NCBI GenBank assembly: GCA_947396885.1
Contig: OX377204.1
Coordinates: 87,802,728-87,866,727 of the forward strand
Reading direction: 5' to 3'
Length of the DNA: 64,000 nt
Origin: Heligmosomoides polygyrus polygyrus
Lineage: Eukaryota > Nematoda > Chromadorea > Rhabditida > Heligmosomidae
Under the pieces are notes generated by a model. The model worked only from the letters and a program-made list of their open reading frames with translations, was not told the DNA's origin and did not search any database. The stretch's first letter is position 1; the number at the start of each line of letters is the position of its first letter. A program made the translations under genes and the position numbers. Positions 12,001 through 23,650 of the stretch are shown here, one piece after another.

Positions 12001-15000
12001 GGCTGTGCTAGGTGCATAAAGGATAGGAGTGCAAGAAGTACAGCATGAAAAGTTTATTTCACTGAAAACAACTGCAGTTCGGAAATGTTGTCCAACCTAA
12101 AACCAAGGCCCATCGTCTGTCCGAGTGGGTGACCACCACGGCCTGCTTGCGCCTCTAGCATTTTATGTTGCAGGAAATCAGGCCACTACGAGCTGTCCTG
12201 TAATATATATGGCCTGATAAGTTTCCAACCTGTATTTTCGAATGGACTCCGATGTCGAGATTTGAGTTCATTCAGATCTAGTTGACAGTGTTCGAGTTGG
12301 AAGATCTCAGCAATGTTCGGAACTTGCACATGCATGTGCCTTCTTCCTAAGACACATATCCTCTGAGTATAAGGTCACTCACCTCAGGTCACTTTGCGCC
12401 GTGTGTTCAACACCGAGCGGAATATTTCTTCAACTCTTTCTTTTCACCTTACCTTTTGCCCATGGATGTGCCGAAAGTCGCTGAACCATGGCAATTCATA
12501 TTCGGCTGTGCTAGGTGCATAAAGGGTAGGAGTACAAGAAATACAGCATGAAAAGTTTATTTCACTAAAAACAACTGCAGTTCGGAAATGTTGTCCAACC
12601 TAAAACCAAAGCTCATCGTCTGTCCGGGTGGATGGTTTTCATACCAAAGGGCAGATTACCACTGTTTAAACGAAACGAACGGCGAATTATTTGATCTTGG
12701 TCTCTCACTATGTTTTTGTTCCGATGTCGAGATTTGAGTTCATTCAGATCTAGTTGACTGTTATCAAGTTGGAAGATCTCAGCAATGTTCAAAACTTGCA
12801 CATGCATGTGCCTTCTTCCTAAGACACATATCCTCTGAGTATAAGCACTCACCTCAGGTCACTTTGCGCCGTGTGTTCAATACCGAGCGGAATATTTCTT
12901 CAACTCTTTCTTTTCACCTTACCTTTTGCCCATGGATGTGCCGAAAGTCGCTGAACCATGGCAATTCATATTCGGCTGTGCTAGGTGCATAAAGGGTAGG
13001 AGTACAAGAAATACAGCATGAAAAGTTTATTTCACTAAAAACAACTGCAGTTCGGAAATGTTGTCCAACCTAAAACCAAAGCTCATCGTCTGTCCGGGTG
13101 GATGGTTTTCATACCAAAGGGCAGATTACCACTGTTTAAACGAAACGAACGGCGAATTATTTGATCTTGGTCTCTCACTATGTTTTTGTTCCGATGTCGA
13201 GATTTGAGTTCATTCAGATCTAGTTGACTGTTATCAAGTTGGAAGATCTCAGCAATGTTCAAAACTTGCACATGCATGTGCCTTCTTCCTAAGACACATA
13301 TCCTCTGAGTATAAGCACTCACCTCAGGTCACTTTGCGCCGTGTGTTCAACACCGAGCGGAATATTTGTTCAACTCTTTCTTTTCACCTTACCTTTTGCC
13401 CATGGATGTGCCGAAAGTCGCTGAACCATGGCAATTCATATTTGGCTGTGCTAGGTGCATAAAGGATAGGAGTGCAAGAAGTACAGCATGAAAAGTTTAT
13501 TTCACTGAAAACAACTGCAGTTCGGAAATGTTGTCCAACCTAAAACCAAGGCCCATCGTCTGTCCGAGTGGGTGACCACCACGGCCTGCTTGCGCCTCTA
13601 GCATTTTATGTTGCAGGAAATCAGGCCACTACGAGCTGTCCTGTAATATATATGGCCTGATAAGTTTCCAACCTGTATTTTCGAATGGACTCCGATGTCG
13701 AGATTTGAGTTCATTCAGATCTAGTTGACAGTGTTCGAGTTGGAAGATCTCAGCAATGTTCGGAACTTGCACATGCATGTGCCTTCTTCCTAAGACACAT
13801 ATCCTCTGAGTATAAGGTCACTCACCTCAGGTCACTTTGCGCCGTGTGTTCAATACCGAGCGGAATATTTCTTCAACTCTTTCTTTTCACCTTACCTTTT
13901 GCCCATGGATGTGCCGAAAGTCGCTGAACCATGGCGATTCATATTCGGCTGTGCTAGGTGCATAAAGGGTAGGAGTACAAGAAATACAGCATGAAAAGTT
14001 TATTTCACTAAAAACAACTGCCGTTCGGAAATGTTGTCCAACCTAAAACCAAGGCCCATCGTCTGTCCGAGTGGGTGACCACCACGGCCTGCTTGCGCCT
14101 CTAGCATTTTATGTTGCAGGAAATCAGGCCACTACGAGCTGTCCTTTAATATATATGGCCTGATAAGTTTCCAACCTGTATTTTCGAATGGACTCCGATG
14201 TCGAGATTTGAGTTCATTCAGATCTAGTTGACTGTTATCAAGTTGGAAGATCTTAGCAATGTTCAAAACTTGCACATGCATGTGCCTTCTTCCTAAGACA
14301 CATAACCACTGAGTATAAGGTCACTCACCTCAGGTCACTTTGCGCCGTGTGTTCAACACCGAGCGGAATATTTGTTCAACTCTTTCTTTTCACCTTACCT
14401 TTTGCCCATGGATGTGCCGAAAGTCGCTGAACCATGGCAATTCATATCCGGCTGTGCTAGGTGCATAAAGGATAGGAGCACAAGAAATACAGCATGAAAA
14501 GTTTATTTCACTGAAAACAACTGCAGTTCGGAAATGTTGTCCAACCTAAAACCAAGGCTCATCCTCTGTCCGGGCGGGTGATTTTCGTACCATAGGGCAG
14601 ATTACCACTGTTTAAACGGAACGAACGGCGAATTATTTGATCTTGGTCTCTCACTATGTTTTTGTTCCGATGTCGAGATTTGAGTTCATTCAGATCTAGT
14701 TGACTGTTATCAAGTTGGAAGATCTCAGCAATGTTCAAAACTTGCACATGCATGTGCCTTCTTCCTAAGACACATATCCTCTGAGTATAAGCACTCACCT
14801 CAGGTCACTTTGCGCCGTGTGTTCAATACCGAGCGGAATATTTCTTCAACTCTTTCTTTTCACCTTACCTTTTGCCCATGGATGTGCCGAAAGTCGCTGA
14901 ACCATGGCAATTCATATTCGGCTGTGCTAGGTGCATAAAGGATAGGAGTGCAAGAAGTACAGCATGAAAAGTTTATTTCACTGAAAACAACTGCAGTTCG

Positions 15001-17740
15001 GAAATGTTGTCCAACCTAAAACCAAGGCCCATCGTCTGTCCGAGGGGGTGACCACCACGGCCTGCTTGCGCCTCTAGCATTTTATGTTGCAGGAAATCAG
15101 GCCACTACGAGCTGTCCTGTAATATGTATGGCCTGATAAGTTTCCAACCTGTATTTTCGAATGGACTCCGATGTCGAGATTTGAGTTCATTCAGATCTAG
15201 TTGACAGTGTTCGAGTTGGAAGATCTCAGCAATGTTCGGAACTTGCACATGCATGTGCCTTCTTCCTAAGACACATAACCACTGAGTATAAGGTCACTCA
15301 CCTCAGGTCACTTTGCGCCGTGTGTTCAACACCGAGCGGAATATTTGTTCAACTCTTTCTTTTCACCTTACCTTTTGCCCATGGATGTGCCGAAAGTCGC
15401 TGAACCATGGCGATTCATATTCGGCTGTGCTAGGTGCATAAAGGGTAGGAGTACAAGAAATACAGCATGAAAAGTTTATTTCACTAAAAACAACTGCCGT
15501 TCGGAAATGTTGTCCAACCTAAAACCAAGGCCCATCGTCTGTCCGAGTGGGTGACCACCACGGCCTGCTTGCGCCTCTAGCATTTTATGTTGCAGGAAAT
15601 CAGGCCACTACGAGCTGTCCTGTAATATATATGGCCTGATAAGTTTCCAACCTGTATTTTCGAATGGACTCCGATGTCGAGATTTGAGTTCATTCAGATC
15701 TAGTTGACTGTTATCAAGTTGGAACATCTTAGCAATGTTCAAAACTTGCACATGCATGTGCCTTCTTCCTAAGACACATAACCACTGAGTATAAGGTCAC
15801 TCACCTCAGGTCACTTTGCGCCGTGTGTTCAACACCGAGCGGAATATTTGTTCAACTCTTTCTTTTCACCTTACCTTTTGCCCATGGATGTGCCGAAAGT
15901 CGCTGAACCATGGCGATTCATATTCGGCTGTGCTAGGTGCATAAAGGATAGGAGTGCAAGAAGTACAGCATGAAAAGTTTATTTCACTGAAAACAACTGC
16001 AGTTCGGAAATGTTGTCCAACCTAAAACCAAGGCCCATCGTCTGTCCGAGGGGGTGACCACCACGGCCTGCTTGCGCCTCTAGCATTTTATGTTGCAGGA
16101 AATCAGGCCACTACGAGCTGTCCTGTAATATATATGGCCTGATAAGTTTCCAACCTGTATTTTCGAATGGACTCCGATGTCGAGATTTGAGTTCATTCAG
16201 ATCTAGTTGACAGTGTTCGAGTTGGAAGATCTCAGCAATGTTCGGAACTTGCACATGCATGTGCCTTCTTCCTAAGACACATATCCTCTGAGTATAAGGT
16301 CACTCACCTCAGGTCACTTTGCGCCGTGTGTTCAATACCGAGCGGAATATTTCTTCAACTCTTTCTTTTCACCTTACCTTTTGCCCATGGATGTGCCGAA
16401 AGTCGCTGAACCATGGCAATTCATATTCGGCTGTGCTAGGTGCATAAAGGATAGGAGTGCAAGAAGTACAGCATGAAAAGTTTATTTCACTGAAAACAAC
16501 TGCAGTTCGGAAATGTTGTCCAACCTAAAACCAAGGCCCATCGTCTGTCCGAGTGGGTGACCACCACGGCCTGCTTGCGCCTCTAGCATTTTATGTTGCA
16601 GGAAATCAGGCCACTACGAGCTGTCCTGTAATATATATGGCCTGATAAGTTTCCAACCTGTATTTTCGAATGGACTCCGATGTCGAGATTTGAGTTCATT
16701 CAGATCTAGTTGACAGTGTTCGAGTTGGAAGATCTCAGCAATGTTCGGAACTTGCACATGCATGTGCCTTCTTCCTAAGACACATATCCTCTGAGTATAA
16801 GGTCACTCACCTCAGGTCACTTTGCGCCGTGTGTTCAATACCGAGCGGAATATTTCTTCAACTCTTTCTTTTCACCTTACCTTTTGCCCATGGATGTGCC
16901 GAAAGTCGCTGAACCATGGCGATTCATATTCGGCTGTGCTAGGTGCATAAAGGGTAGGAGTACAAGAAATACAGCATGAAAAGTTTATTTCACTAAAAAC
17001 AACTGCCGTTCGGAAATGTTGTCCAACCTAAAACCAAGGCCCATCGTCTGTCCGAGTGGGTGACCACCACGGCCTGCTTGCGCCTCTAGCATTTTATGTT
17101 GCAGGAAATCAGGCCACTACGAGCTGTCCTTTAATATATATGGCCTGATAAGTTTCCAACCTGTATTTTCGAATGGACTCCGATGTCGAGATTTGAGTTC
17201 ATTCAGATCTAGTTGACTGTTATCAAGTTGGAAGATCTTAGCAATGTTCAAAACTTGCACATGCATGTGCCTTCTTCCTAAGACACATAACCACTGAGTA
17301 TAAGGTCACTCACCTCAGGTCACTTTGCGCCGTGTGTTCAACACCGAGCGGAATATTTGTTCAACTCTTTCTTTTCACCTTACCTTTTGCCCATGGATGT
17401 GCCGAAAGTCGCTGAACCATGGCAATTCATATCCGGCTGTGCTAGGTGCATAAAGGATAGGAGCACAAGAAATACAGCATGAAAAGTTTATTTCACTGAA
17501 AACAACTGCAGTTCGGAAATGTTGTCCAACCTAAAACCAAGGCTCATCCTCTGTCCGGGCGGGTGATTTTCGTACCATAGGGCAGATTACCACTGTTTAA
17601 ACGGAACGAACGGCGAATTATTTGATCTTGGTCTCTCACTATGTTTTTGTTCCGATGTCGAGATTTGAGTTCATTCAGATCTAATTGACTGTTATCAATT
17701 TGGAAGATCTCAGCAATGTTCAAAACTTGCACATGCATGT
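9081..17740 (-). repeat. Higher-order repeat blocks in the right half of the satellite
   Basis: Diagnostic variants recur at a fixed offset of 3925 bp: the A monomer at 9158 matches that at 13083, and the one at 10634 matches that at 14559, including the rare GGCGGGTG and ATATCCGG variants. The same rare variants appear a third time at 17544. The blocks fall out of register after about 15.25 kb. Two nearly identical A monomers sit directly next to each other at 12613 and 13083, marking a junction. The pattern indicates recent multi-monomer duplication by unequal exchange, or possibly an assembly artefact. Confidence 0.8.
9158..9504 (-). CDS. Representative satellite micro-gene (A-type monomer), two-exon, ~80 aa, unknown function
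   Basis: I do not recognise this protein. Exon 1 runs from 9504 down to 9468: an ATG in GCCATGG context encodes MVQRLSAHPWAK plus one base, followed by a GTAAGG donor. The intron (9467-9364, 104 nt) ends in CTTAG. Exon 2 (9363-9158) restores the frame as GRRHMHVQVLNIAEIF and continues through a basic region (ELKSRHR) to HPDRR and TGA, for a total of 80 codons plus stop. An AATAAA lies about 55-65 bases past the stop. The frame upstream of the ATG is closed by a TGA. The same structure is open in A monomers with stops at 3319, 4294, 5269, 6242, 8187, 10634, 12613, 13083, 14559 and 17544. There is no signal peptide or membrane segment. Splice compatibility is observed; expression and function are inference. 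It may equally be a satellite derived from a pseudogene. Confidence 0.35.
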
Positions 17741-18101
17741 GCCTTCTTCCTAAGACACATAACCACCGAGTATAAGGTCACTCACCTCAGCTCAGTTTGC
17801 GCCGTGTGTTCAATACCGAGCGGAATATTTCTTCAACTCTTTCTTTTCTCCTTACCTTTTGCCCATGGATGTGCCGAAAGTCGCTGAACCATGGCAATTC
17901 ATATTGGGCTGTGCTAGGTGCATAAAGGATAGGAATACAAGAAGTACAGCATGAAACTTTTATTTCACTGAAAACAACTGCAGTTCGGAAATGTTGTCCA
18001 ACCTAAAACCAAGGCCCATCATCTGTCCGGGTGGGTGACCACACCGGCCTGCTTGCGCCTCTAGCATTTTGTGTTGCAGGAAATCAGGCCACTACGAGCT
18101 G

Positions 18102-18397
18102 GGGAGGCACTTTTATGACGTTAAGCGAACCTCGGGAGGGAACAATTTTAGGGTAACAGTTGAGTAAGGAATATCATGCCGCACCCCCTCTTCAACTAAT
18201 TTGCTTACAGGCCGCCAACAGGGTGCGAAAGCCGATGAAGCTCTTGGACAAGCTCACAGGAGGAAAGGAAAGTTAGAGCGTCATGTGGCCCTCCAATTAG
18301 GATAGATCTGGTAAGCGTTTCTTCGCTTTTTTAGGAGCAATCCTAGGGGAATCGTTAAGACCACTGGAACCAAAGCGGAGTAGATGCATCATAGCGC
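18102..18397. other. Spacer between the satellite and the LINE
   Basis: No repeat is recognised. A good acceptor (TTGCTTACAG, ending 18210) is followed by a short open stretch starting AANRVRKPMKLL and ending in TAG at about 18276. It could be a small terminal exon, but it is too short to support. Confidence 0.3.
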
Positions 18398-18567
18398 GAA
18401 TTTATTTATTCATTTATTTATTTATACGTGAAATTCACGCGAAACGTAAACGTAAACAATTTATGAGGATGCTAAGAGAAATGTTAACAAAAAATTTCAA
18501 AAAGAGAATGTGGTGAACAAGAAGATTGAGTGAACATAGATTTCTATAATCATATAAAGGTAAGCAA

Positions 18568-19056
18568 TTAAGCGCATCGGAAATGTCTGTCTAGAATTCT
18601 TTTGAATTTACTCAAGGAGTCAGGAATGGGAGATGTTTTCGATAATTTGATGAATTCGGAACCAGCCCTTTGTATAAAGAACGTGGCACGCAGAGAAGTC
18701 CTAGATCTTGGAAAATGAAGCTTTTCCTGTGCACCTCGAGCGGTGGAAGGTAAAATCGTGTAAAACTGTTCCACAGATAGCCCCGTCATTGAATTTCGAA
18801 TTTTTTAGATCATGATGATGTCGTGCCTTTTTCTTCGAATAGCAAGCGACGAGATATCAAATATTTTATTGCGTGCAGGAGCAGGCGGTATGCTGGAGTA
18901 CTCATACCCATGAAGCCTTATCCACAACGTTCTAGTAAAGTTGTTCTGAACTGCTTCAAGTTTCATTATGTTGCGACTCGAAGACGGATTAAATACGGTT
19001 GCACCATATTCAAGTTGGTGCGCTGAAACTAAATGTTTCACTGAATTAGTGCCCAA
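18568..19056 (-). pseudogene. LINE RT C-terminal region in two frames
   Basis: 18805-19056 encodes HLVSAHQLEYGATVFNPSS and later GYEYSSIP and SSLAIRRKRHDIIM, the usual post-catalytic segment of CR1/jockey RTs. 18568-18789 encodes PRSRTSLRATFFIQRAGSE and ends SLSKFKRILDRH, the typical C-terminus. The two lie in different frames, so the copy is dead. Confidence 0.8.
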
Positions 19057-19117
19057 GGACTTGAATATGTTTTGGATAGTTCTACTACCCTTACTGGATA
19101 CATCATCACAGTGAGTA

Positions 19118-19570
19118 TTAAACTAAAGCTTGGGGGTCAATAAGAAAACCTAGATCCCTAACGATATCAGTGCTGCTGAGTTGGGACTCTCCAAGGTAAT
19201 AAGAGTGCCTATTTTCAGAACTTCCAAGATGGAGCAGCTTCGTTTCAGGTGAAGAGAGTGGAAGTTTCCATGTCGTCGACCATTCAGCAATAGCGTTAGT
19301 AGCAGATTGGAGTGTAATACTGTCTTCAGTCTTTTCAACACTTTGTAGAACTTTTATATCATCCGCAAACATTTTGCAAGACACATTACACTTTTGAATT
19401 ACTTCTGGTATTTCAGAAGTATAGATGATGAAAAGAATAGGAGACAAAACTCCACCTTGCGGCACTCCACCTGTAGCTGGATATGATTCTGATAATAAGT
19501 CATTAATTCTGACTTGAAAAGACCTTTCTGTTATATAACTTTTTATCCGGTTAACTACTCTAGAATGCAA
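19118..19570 (-). pseudogene. LINE reverse transcriptase core, broken
   Basis: Contains GGVPQGGVLSPILF (RT motif 4 region) and CKMFADDIK (motif 5, FADD catalytic pair), then TWKLPLSSPETKLLHLG and DLGFLID (motifs 6-7), in the expected order. RT sequence upstream of 19570 continues only in broken frames. The thumb and C-terminal part continues at 18568-19056 after a frame change. Confidence 0.85.
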
Positions 19571-20560
19571 GTCTATTCTATGTAGCTTAGAAAGTAGAAG
19601 ATCAAAAGGAACCTTCTCAAATTCCTAGTAAAATCGAAATATACATACAACGTCAATATTAATTTTGCGGTCTAGCGTACTCGACCAATCATTAAGGACT
19701 GCAAGCATCGCAGTTTCTGTAGATCTCCCTGATCTGAATCCATGTGGATTGTCAGGGAAAACCCGTTAGATTCGATATGCTTAACGATTGCTTTTTTAGC
19801 ACCTTCTCAAACACTTTACAAAAAAACTGACGTAATGCTTATTGGCCGGTAGTTGGATACTAGAGAGAAAGGTGGCTTGATAGGAATAGTAGTAACGTAT
19901 GAGTGCTTCCACCTCTTAGGCACAGTGCTGTGCATGAAACTGAAGTTGAATATGTGTTCCAGGGGACATCTGCGATATTACGAATAAAGTATGGAGGGAG
20001 CTCATCAGGTGTTCGGAAAAAGTGGGCGAAAGATTGCATAACATTACATAAATGTCTTTCTTATAAAATCACACTTCGCTGTCCCTTAGTGACTGAACAC
20101 AAATATCTAGTTCAGGGCAGGAGTTGTGAAAGTGGTCAGTATGAGACCTCGCAAAGTTTTAGCTAACATAGCTGCTTTAGCTAAATCAGTAGTTGCTGAG
20201 TTGTCATTCTTATCATTTAATGCAGGAATTTGAACGTTTTGCTTTAATCTCGAGTTTAGAAATTTGTAGAACAAATTTTTCTTGCATTTTCAAAAACTTT
20301 ACGTTCTATGTAGTTGTTGTATTTTCGGAGTAAACGATCGAACTTCTCACTAATATTATAGCTTTAAATTTATCAACGTTTGCCGGAATAGGATTCTTTT
20401 GAGGTTCATTCCAAGCTTTCTCTTTGAGGTAATGAAGTCTGCGAAGATTTGGTGGAATGCTATCATGAAGTGAAGCTTTTTTCAGTAGGAATAAAATAAT
20501 CCACGCAAAAGTGTAGAATAGGAAGAATTTGTACTTGTCATCAATATCCGTGAAATTCTC

Positions 20561-21290
20561 TTAAAGTAATCGCCAGTTTAGGGAAGTCAAGAATTGACAA
20601 ATATGTCCATAATTGGCTTTGTGATAACATACGTTTTGCCTCAATTTGAAGCAATTTAAGGTCGCTTGGACTACATATGTAATACTTGAATGGTCACTAG
20701 TGCAAATTGGAGAGTTTATAATAATATTCCTTATTAGGTCAGCGTGGCTACTAAGAATCAAATCCAAAATGTGGTTGCCGCGAGTTGGATGACAGATATT
20801 CTGTAGAAACTTGTTAGAATCACACATGCCAATGCAACATTTGGAAGTAGAAGAAATAGCAAGAGGTGGAGATTGTGACCAGTCTATGTCGTATAAGTGA
20901 TCTGTAATTACACATTGAGCATTACAAGAGGTTAGGTCACTTAAAACTTTAGTCAGCAATATTGTACCATTAAGATTACAACTGGGAGTTCTGTAGACGA
21001 CAACTATCCTAATATTGATCTCATACAATTTTAGGTCACAACATGTAATTTCGAATGACTCGGGAACAGACTTAAGCCGCACGGAATCATAAGCAATAGA
21101 TTTCTTAGCGAGAATGAGTACACCGCCACCCTTTTTTCCATTCCTGTCACATCTAACATAATTGAAGCTCTTAAGCTCTTCACCTAAGTGTGGTTCTAAA
21201 TCATGGTTTTCGATTAGTCACGTTTCTGTAATCGTAGCTAGGTCGTACTCGGAATTACTATTGGCAAATTTCAAATAATACCTATTTTTC
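20561..21290 (-). pseudogene. LINE APE-type endonuclease domain, broken
   Basis: The open part (20561-21082) contains VVVYRTPSCN, ITDHLYDIDW (where functional copies usually have GDFN-like residues) and TRGNHILDLILSS followed by TSDHSSI. That matches the order of the endonuclease motifs ending in the SDH catalytic triplet. Upstream, to about 21290, further endonuclease sequence (KKGGGVLILAKKS) is visible in a different frame or beyond stops. In an active element it would nick target DNA to prime reverse transcription. Confidence 0.7.
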
Positions 21291-21542
21291 TGAGGTGAGC
21301 ATGCATTAAAATAAAGGAATTTAAGACCTGTAAAAGATTACCGAAGGCGGCCTAATGGTTTACCGGGCAGTAGGAGACTTCTTGCGGCTGAGTATTTGAA
21401 TTGTTAGCTTGAGAAGCAATACGATCCAGCCTAGCTTCTCCATTACGTTCCCTTTCCTTTTTGTGAGTGAGGGGCGTATAAATACCCCCCTATGAGAGAA
21501 GGTCCGTAAGAGAGGAGCTCTCCTTATGAGAAGATTCTGAAA

Positions 21543-21911
21543 CTAGGTGGAAGGAAGCTCAACTTTGATAAGACGAGTGCGATCTTGTCGTAGTTTTCCA
21601 AGTCTATACACCTTATCACGAACACAATTGAGGTCTAGATGATCCAGTATCTTATCAACAATTTCATTGTCGTACTTTGCTCTAATGGTAGGCAAAGGCT
21701 GGTCAGATTCAACGATTCCAGACACAACAACAGAGCGAAGCCTTCTGTTTTCATCGCAGCAACATTGAGAATTGTTTGAGCTAGGTGGAGTGGACCGCGA
21801 TGAGAGCTTTCTTTCGGCTTCAGCAAGAAATAATTTCAAAGCCTGGTTCTCGTCACGAAGGCTGAGAACCTGATCACGAAGCTCTTTTTTTCTTTCCAGA
21901 AAAAGGCTCAT
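21543..21911 (-). pseudogene. LINE ORF1-like fragment
   Basis: It opens MSLFLERKKELRDQVL, a charged heptad-like stretch consistent with a short coiled coil (about residues 5-35), then a Cys cluster (QCCCDEN). The next segment, RSVVVSGIVESD, goes on to VYRLGKLRQDRTR and resembles the RRM-like part of LINE ORF1 or nucleic-acid chaperone proteins of nematode CR1-type elements. It would bind element RNA. It stops at 122 codons and is probably truncated. The LINE endonuclease follows downstream on the same strand. Confidence 0.55.
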
Positions 21912-22376
21912 TTGATCTTGCGTCGCCTATGTGGTTGACGAGAAATTTGAGAAACACCGTCACTTTTTTGAAGTCAATGATGATGCAGATGATGCAAACA
22001 TCGTTGTTGTGGATGTCGTTGATCTCATTGAACACGCCAAGGATCGATGTCAAACTGTAGTAAACAATGTCCTTTATAAAGCAGAAATTTCAGCGAAATC
22101 ACCTTTTTCGGTGGCTTAACGAGTTCAGAAGGCAAGAAACAGAACCCAACCACAAGGTTCTTCACGTGTTCTTCGAAGATCCGGGTTGAAACAGAGATTA
22201 GCGACGGAGTGATGCCACAGCCGTCAGAGCGTGATTTGGGCGACCGCTCACGAACCAACCAGATGCCGAATGATGCAATTGGAGCTGGAGCACAATTTTT
22301 CCACGAGCCGCTCCCGTGGGCTGCGTCACGTGGAGAATCGATCGAGGCACATCGGTCTCCTGTGCGCTCGCGGTGG
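21912..22376. other. Unassigned sequence between LINE and foldback arm
   Basis: Antisense open frames of about 65-118 codons overlap at 22025-22400 without a recognisable domain. This may be LINE 5' UTR or an unknown repeat. No confident feature. Confidence 0.3.
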
Positions 22377-22570
22377 CGCATAGTAAGGCAGATCGTGGCA
22401 CAGTGAACGGCGGCGGAGTTTCATGCGAAGGAGATTGGGGGTTCGGTTCCCCTTCGTCGCGGGGTTTATCATTTGAACTGACTGGTTGAAATTTGAAGGG
22501 TTTTGACGTCTACACTTCTGGTGCTCAGTGCGCATTTTCCCAGCTGTACGCGCTTCTGCAGAACCCAGCT
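22377..22570 (+). repeat. Solo foldback arm with tRNA-like core
   Basis: A tRNA-like stretch (GGCACAGTGAACGG as A-box-like, GGGTTCGGTTCCCC as B-box-like, 22395-22465) is followed by GTTGAAATTTGAAGG and TTTTGACGTCTACAC. The same order occurs in the left arm of the foldback at 26087-27614. No opposite arm is seen nearby, so this is probably a remnant. Confidence 0.55.
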
Positions 22571-23259
22571 GCGGACTCCCCTGGGCTGCGAAAGCAGTTT
22601 CCACACGAGCAGCTTGGATGAACCACACCTAGGAGTCCCTTTCCTAGCCTCGAAGAAGCCAGCTGCGCACTTTCCGGCTAAGCATTTTTAGTGCATTCAG
22701 AGTTATCAAATGGAGATATGCGCGCCTCAGTGTTGAGCGATCGCGCGAGGGAAACCATGCTCCAATCCAAATTTCGCGCTCAAAATCTATTTCGACTTGG
22801 TTTTATTGGCAGTTGATGTAGTGTACCCCTTTCCTGGAAGAAACTTTTATTTTTTATATATTCAGCTACTTTCGACGAAAGTGCATGGACATAATATAGT
22901 GCAACTCCACCAACTGCAGCCTGACGCCAAAACTGCTGCAGACGTGCAGAGCTGCGACTCACTGACTACTTAGCTAGGCCGACGCGAAATGAAATGAATC
23001 TCTACATCAATTCTCTATATGAGAGATAATCTTGAAAGCGTCATATCATAACTTGTCAATCCATGTTTATAATCGCAAGAATGCTTATCTAACCCATGGA
23101 CTATGGAAACACGAAGAACTTTAGCTCTGGGTACAATCCAGAGAGGGTTCGCCCGACTTTTCTATTATGACTCAAATAAAAATTGCAACATAAGATATAG
23201 CCACTAAACTTACGTCCACTGATCCAAATAATCGGACTAATATAGGCCTAAAACAGGTT
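22571..23259. other. No feature recognised
   Basis: Short open frames on both strands, none with a domain or splice context I trust. Confidence 0.3.
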
Positions 23260-23413
23260 CTTCTTATTCTTCTTCAGCGTCTGTCCCACTTCATGGCGAG
23301 TCCGCTTTCCTGGTGCCATGTCGCCATATTTCCCCATCCCGTGCAAGATCAGGATGGACACCAGCCACTTTAAAGTCCTTTTGTAGCGTATCAGCCCAGC
23401 GTTGCGTCGGGCG
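23260..23413 (-). mobile_element. RTE LINE 3' end, part 1 (split by insertion)
   Basis: The reverse complement matches the 3' ends of the RTE copies at about 30140-30275 and 52040-52190: the GGCGCCCGA region, the CTGGTACG-like middle, then GGACAGACGCTGAAGAAG and an A/G-rich tail. The copy is collinear with 27957-27985 once the element at 23414-27956 is removed; GTCGGGCG is present on both sides. Confidence 0.8.
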
Positions 23414-23429
23414 TATACCTTTGTCCTTG

Positions 23430-23650
23430 GGAAAAAATTTCAAATTTCGAATGATCGAATAATATTCGATTTTTAAAATTTCGAATTTCGAATGAACGAA
23501 TAATATTCGATTTCTAAAATTTCGAATTTCGAATGATCGAATAATATTCGATTTCCGAAATTTCGAACTTCAATGATCGAATATTATTCGATTCTCAAAA
23601 TTTCGAATAATCGAGTTTCTAATTGTCGAATATTCGAATAATCAAATGAA
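23430..23650. repeat. ATTCGAA-rich subterminal repeat, left
   Basis: Roughly eight degenerate copies of AATTTCGAATGATCGAATAAT-type units. The mirror image occurs at 27765-27945. Subterminal motif clusters of this kind can be transposase binding sites; that role is inference. Confidence 0.8.

Larger units (their letters stand above)
372..18101 (-). repeat. Tandem satellite array, about 36 monomers of 470-505 bp, types A and B
   Basis: The landmark CATGGATGTGCCG recurs at about 683, 1155, 1657, 2161, 2664, 3167, 3639, 4141 and so on to 17865, a mean spacing of roughly 490 bp. All monomers share one flank block and differ in a variable block. Type A (about 471 bp) has the stretch containing AACGGCGAATTATTTGATC. 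Type B (about 503 bp) has one containing CACGGCCTGCTTGCG and GGCCTGATAAGTTTCC. A and B alternate in the 3-9 kb part, giving a period near 974 bp. B-B pairs with a 1006-bp period occur at 1.1-2.7 kb. The array stops abruptly at 18101 within a B monomer. Strand is given as minus because the conserved ORF, splice signals and AATAAA all lie there. Monomers differ by only a few substitutions, so the array is young or homogenised. Confidence 0.95.
18398..21911 (-). mobile_element. CR1/jockey-like LINE, decayed
   Basis: A minus-strand non-LTR retrotransposon read from 21911 downward. It holds an ORF1-like piece, an APE-type endonuclease, a reverse transcriptase with FADD, and a conserved C-terminal tail rich in RSRTSLRA. 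It ends in a TTTATTTA-type simple tail at 18398-18425 (an A-rich tail on the coding strand), as CR1-like elements often do. Frames are broken by stops and frameshifts, with decayed stretches at about 19571-20560 and 21083-21542, so it cannot be autonomous. The clade is inferred from the order endonuclease, RT and microsatellite tail. Confidence 0.85.

Noticed and set aside
372..18101. Satellite as rDNA, 5S, spliced-leader or snRNA cluster
   Set aside because: No 5S, SL1/SL2 or snRNA core sequence is seen in the monomer on either strand.
372..18101. CENP-B box in the satellite
   Set aside because: No stretch fits the TTCG....A..CGGG pattern.
372..18101. CRISPR-like array
   Set aside because: Units are about 490 bp with no short repeat-spacer structure, and the window is eukaryotic.
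18211..18276. Small terminal exon after TTGCTTACAG
   Set aside because: Only 21 codons, no upstream exon and no family match.
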